NCBI GenBank assembly: GCA_013152215.1
Contig: JAADGT010000125.1
Span: forward strand, 1-15,213
DNA length: 15,213 nucleotides
Reading direction: 5' to 3'
Source: Deltaproteobacteria bacterium
Lineage (GTDB): Bacteria; Desulfobacterota; Deferrisomatia; Deferrisomatales; Deferrisomataceae
How positions within the stretch are numbered: the stretch's first letter is position 1; each line of letters begins with the position of its first letter. The notes under the pieces were generated by a model. The model was given only the letters and a program-made list of their open reading frames with translations, had not been told where the DNA came from and did not search any database. Below, one piece after another: positions 13,511 through 15,213 of the stretch. A program made the position numbers and the translations under genes.

Positions 13511-13936
13511 CTAGTCCACGACCTCGAGGCCCATGCTGCGGGCCGCACCCTCGATGGTGCGGATCGCGGCCTCGATGTCGGTGGTGTTCAGGTCGGGCAT
13601 CTTCTGCTCCGCGATCTTGCGGACCTGCTCACGGGTCACCTTACCCACCTTCTTCTTGTTGGGTTCCCCGGAGCCCTTCTCGATGCCCGCCGCCATCTTC
13701 AGCAGAACGGCGGCCGGAGGGGTCTTCGTGATGAACGTGAAGGACCGGTCGGCGTACACGGTGATCTCCACCGGCGTGATGATGCCGTTGCCGTCCTTCG
13801 TCTTGGCGTTGAACGCCTTGCAGAACTCCATGATGTTGACCCCGTGCTGGCCCAGCGCCGGCCCCACGGGGGGGGACGGGTTCGCCTGGCCGGCCGGGAT
13901 CTGCAGCTTGATGATCGCTGCGACCTTCTTCGCCAT
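13511..13936 (-). CDS. rplK: 50S ribosomal protein L11
   Basis: This 141-aa protein, normal for the family, binds the GTPase-associated region of 23S rRNA with L10 and is needed for RelA activation and for thiostrepton binding. The N-terminal domain contains the Pro-rich segment QIPAGQANPSPPVGPALGQ and then GVNIMEFCKAFN. The C-terminal RNA-binding domain includes GEPNKKKVGKVTREQVRKIA and ends IEGAARSMGLEVVD. AAAGGAG lies upstream of the ATG at 13936. It is co-transcribed with rplA, 20 bp downstream, and follows nusG across a 78-bp G+C-rich spacer. Confidence 0.98.
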   Translation of the reverse strand: MAKKVAAIIKLQIPAGQANPSPPVGPALGQHGVNIMEFCKAFNAKTKDGNGIITPVEITVYADRSFTFITKTPPAAVLLKMAAGIEKGSGEPNKKKVGKVTREQVRKIAEQKMPDLNTTDIEAAIRTIEGAARSMGLEVVD

Positions 13937-13991
13937 GGTGACAGCTCCTTTCCAGAGGTGTGGCGGGGCCCCGGCGGCCCCGTCCTAGCGG

Positions 13992-14005
13992 CCCCCTTCC
14001 GGGGG
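13992..14005 (-). other. G+C-rich hairpin in the nusG-rplK spacer
   Basis: On the minus strand CCCCC-GGAA-GGGGG forms a 5-bp stem closed by a GNRA-type tetraloop, a few bases after the nusG stop. A second G/C-rich self-complementary stretch (about 13963-13982) follows. There is no T-run, so it is not a standard terminator. It could be part of the rplK leader structure. Confidence 0.45.
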
Positions 14006-14014
14006 AGGCCTCCC

Positions 14015-14545
14015 TCAGGTCTTCTCCACCTGGAAAAACTCCAGCTCCACCGGCGTGGACCGGCCGAAGATGCTCACGAGCACCCGGAGCTTTCCCTTGT
14101 CGGGGTTCACGTCCTCCACCACGCCGGTGAAGTTCGAGAACGGCCCGTCGATCACCTTCACCTGCTCCCCCCGGCTGAACTCGTACTTGGGCTTCGGATG
14201 GGCCCGGCCCTCCTCCATCTGGCCGATGATCTTCTCGACCTCCTCGTCGGAGATGGGCGTGGGCTTCACCCCACCCCCCACGAACCCGGAGACCTTAGGG
14301 GTGTTCTTCACCAGGTACCACGCATCCGTGTCCATCTCCATCTGGACCAGGATGTACCCCGGGAAGAACTTGCGCGAGGTCGTGCGCTTCTCGCCCTTCA
14401 CCACCTCGACCACCTTCTCCGAGGGCACCAGGATCTGGCCGAACCGGTCCTCCATCCCGTGCTCGCGAATGCGCTGCTCCAGCGCCGCCTTCACACGGTT
14501 CTCGTAACCGGAGTAGGTCTGCACCACGTACCACTGCTTGGCCAT
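14015..14545 (-). CDS. nusG: Transcription termination/antitermination factor NusG
   Basis: This 176-aa elongation factor binds the clamp of RNA polymerase with its N-terminal domain and links to Rho or ribosomal protein S10 with its C-terminal domain. The N-terminal NGN domain starts MAKQWYVVQTYSGYENRV and includes KFFPGYILVQMEMDTDAWYL. A linker follows, then the KOW domain around GEQVKVIDGPFSNFTGVVED. Length and ends are normal. The ATG at 14545 has only a weak AGGG-like ribosome binding site. It follows secE by 85 bp, the standard secE-nusG pairing, and leads into rplK. Confidence 0.97.
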   Translation of the reverse strand: MAKQWYVVQTYSGYENRVKAALEQRIREHGMEDRFGQILVPSEKVVEVVKGEKRTTSRKFFPGYILVQMEMDTDAWYLVKNTPKVSGFVGGGVKPTPISDEEVEKIIGQMEEGRAHPKPKYEFSRGEQVKVIDGPFSNFTGVVEDVNPDKGKLRVLVSIFGRSTPVELEFFQVEKT

Positions 14546-14630
14546 TTTCCGCTGCCCTGCGATTCGGTGTGAGGATGAGGGGAAGGGAAGGGACGTCCGG
14601 CGCCCGGTCGGCCGGCGTCGGGGAGGGGGT

Positions 14631-14816
14631 TCAGCTCAATACGAGCCGGAACAGCTGATTCAACAGGGCGTCCACCAGCCCCAGGTAAATCCCCACCACG
14701 AACGTCACGACCAAGACCACCACGGTCGAAGCGGTGGTGACCTTCCGGTCGGGCCAGGTCACCTTTTTGATCTCGACCTTCGCCTCCCGAAGGAAGGTCC
14801 GCAGCTTCTCGATCAT
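14631..14816 (-). CDS. secE: Preprotein translocase subunit SecE
   Basis: This 61-aa small essential subunit of the SecYEG protein-export channel sits in the inner membrane, where it clamps SecY. The cytoplasmic amphipathic helix (MIEKLRTFLREAKVEIKKVT) is followed by the conserved WPDRK turn and a single membrane segment at about residues 28-56 (VVVLVVTFVVGIYLGLVDAL). This is the short one-span form found in most bacteria. I chose ATG 14816, with GGGG about 6 nt upstream. An in-frame TTG at 14828 would add MGFR and has no better ribosome binding site. It lies between tRNA-Trp and nusG, the usual trpT-secE-nusG order. Confidence 0.95.
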   Translation of the reverse strand: MIEKLRTFLREAKVEIKKVTWPDRKVTTASTVVVLVVTFVVGIYLGLVDALLNQLFRLVLS

Positions 14817-14841
14817 CCGAAACCCCAAGAAAAAAAGAAAG

Positions 14842-14918
14842 TGGCAGGCCAGGAGGGATTCGAACCCCCAACCCCCGGATTTGGAGTCCGGTGCTCTACC
14901 AGTTCGAGCTACTGGCCT
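14842..14918 (-). tRNA. trpT: tRNA-Trp (anticodon CCA)
   Basis: The 77-nt cloverleaf includes an encoded 3' CCA. The acceptor arms AGGCCAG and CTGGCCT pair 7 of 7. The D stem is GCTC/GAGC, and the anticodon stem CCGGA/TCCGG encloses the loop CTCCAAA, giving anticodon CCA for UGG. The T stem GGGGG/CCCTC has one G-U pair and the loop TTCGAAT; the discriminator base is G. It lies between rpmG and secE and must be processed out of the shared transcript. Confidence 0.97.
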
Positions 14919-14946
14919 GCACGACGAAACGCGATCGACGACCGGG

Positions 14947-15096
14947 TTACTTGGTCTCCCGATGCACCGTGTGCCGGTTGCAGAACCGGCAGTACTTCTT
15001 CTTCTCGAGCTTGCCGGTCGTCTTCTTCTTGTTCTTGTCGGTGTGGTAGTTGCGCTGCTTGCACTCGGTGCAAGCCAGGATCACGGCGTCTCTCAT
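14947..15096 (-). CDS. rpmG: 50S ribosomal protein L33
   Basis: This 49-aa small basic protein of the large ribosomal subunit contacts the E-site region. It reads MRDAVILACTECKQRNYHTD, then a Lys-rich stretch (KNKKKTTGKLEKKK) and a YCRFCNRHTVHRETK end. C9, C12, C36 and C39 form two CxxC pairs, so this is the zinc-binding C+ form. Bacteria that also carry a C- paralogue swap the two under zinc limitation; whether one exists here cannot be seen. The ATG at 15096 follows the tuf stop by 19 bp with a weak GGAG. The tRNA-Trp gene begins 28 bp after its stop. The order tuf-rpmG-trpT-secE-nusG is standard. Confidence 0.96.
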   Translation of the reverse strand: MRDAVILACTECKQRNYHTDKNKKKTTGKLEKKKYCRFCNRHTVHRETK

Positions 15097-15115
15097 CGGT
15101 TTGGGGCTCCGCCAA

Positions 15116-15213
15116 CTACTCGAGGATCTTCGTCACGACGCCGGCGCCCACCGTGCGGCCACCCTCACGGATCGCGAACCGCAAACCCTCCTCCATCGCG
15201 ATCGGCGTGATCA
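15116..15213 (-). CDS. tuf: Elongation factor Tu, C-terminal fragment
   Basis: Only the last 32 codons are present, since the gene runs off the right edge. They read ITPIAMEEGLRFAIREGGRT then VGAGVVTKILE and a TAG stop at 15118-15116. FAIREGGRTVGAGVVTKI is the hallmark C-terminus of EF-Tu domain III, the GTPase that delivers aminoacyl-tRNA to the ribosome. It directly precedes rpmG, the usual context of the second tuf copy in proteobacteria. Whether another tuf copy exists cannot be judged here. Confidence 0.96.
   Translation of the reverse strand, partial: ITPIAMEEGLRFAIREGGRTVGAGVVTKILE

Noticed and set aside
13937..14014. L1-binding autoregulatory site in the rplK leader
   Set aside because: It is expected from the family, but I could not match the known L1 target fold in this G+C-rich spacer with confidence.
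14817..14828. Earlier TTG start for secE, adding MGFR
   Set aside because: Not supported by a better ribosome binding site, and the ATG at 14816 gives the usual short SecE N-terminus.

Overview
The window is G+C-rich bacterial chromosome. It is dominated by a core information-processing gene cluster on the minus strand. Transcribed right to left it reads tuf (3' end only), rpmG, tRNA-Trp, secE, nusG, rplK, rplA, rplJ, rplL, rpoB, rpoC. Gene order, an RpoC of about 1400 aa, an RpoB of about 1370 aa and a four-cysteine L33 suggest a Deltaproteobacteria/Desulfobacterota-type organism. That assignment is an inference from gene order and protein style, not a phylogenetic result.

Layout. Positions 1-90 (minus) hold the first 30 codons of an unidentified gene. 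Positions 91-949 have no convincing gene. They hold short-period repeats (7 bp and 8 bp units), several hairpins and a nested, imperfect inverted repeat of about 180 bp. Positions 950-2842 (plus) encode a propionyl-CoA synthetase-type acyl-CoA ligase (prpE), convergent with rpoC. The two share a near-ideal bidirectional terminator at 2865-2900. Positions 2959-15213 are the ribosomal protein/RNA polymerase cluster. It contains a recognisable L10 autoregulatory leader upstream of rplJ and a terminator-like attenuator between rplL and rpoB.

How the genes work together. tuf, rpmG, rplK, rplA, rplJ and rplL supply translation. trpT supplies the tryptophan tRNA. secE supplies a protein-export channel subunit, nusG a transcription elongation factor, and rpoB/rpoC the two large RNA polymerase subunits. 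The L10 leader and the rplL-rpoB hairpin are the expected points for tuning ribosomal protein output against polymerase output. prpE is a separate metabolic gene that activates propionate (possibly acetate) to its CoA thioester.

Oddities. rpoB is broken by a frameshift near 10693-10702; its length and the local sequence fit a 2-nt loss, most simply an assembly error in an essential gene. The same composite repeat cassette (a GGTCGTC heptamer block or its head, then GGGCCTTCGGCC, then an 8-bp GGAAGGCT-type block) occurs in the same order and orientation in two places 12.5 kb apart. One copy lies inside the ribosomal operon between rplA and the L10 leader. I found no defence system, CRISPR array, transposase or other clear new multi-gene system. 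The repeats and the palindromic element are the only material here that known features do not explain.
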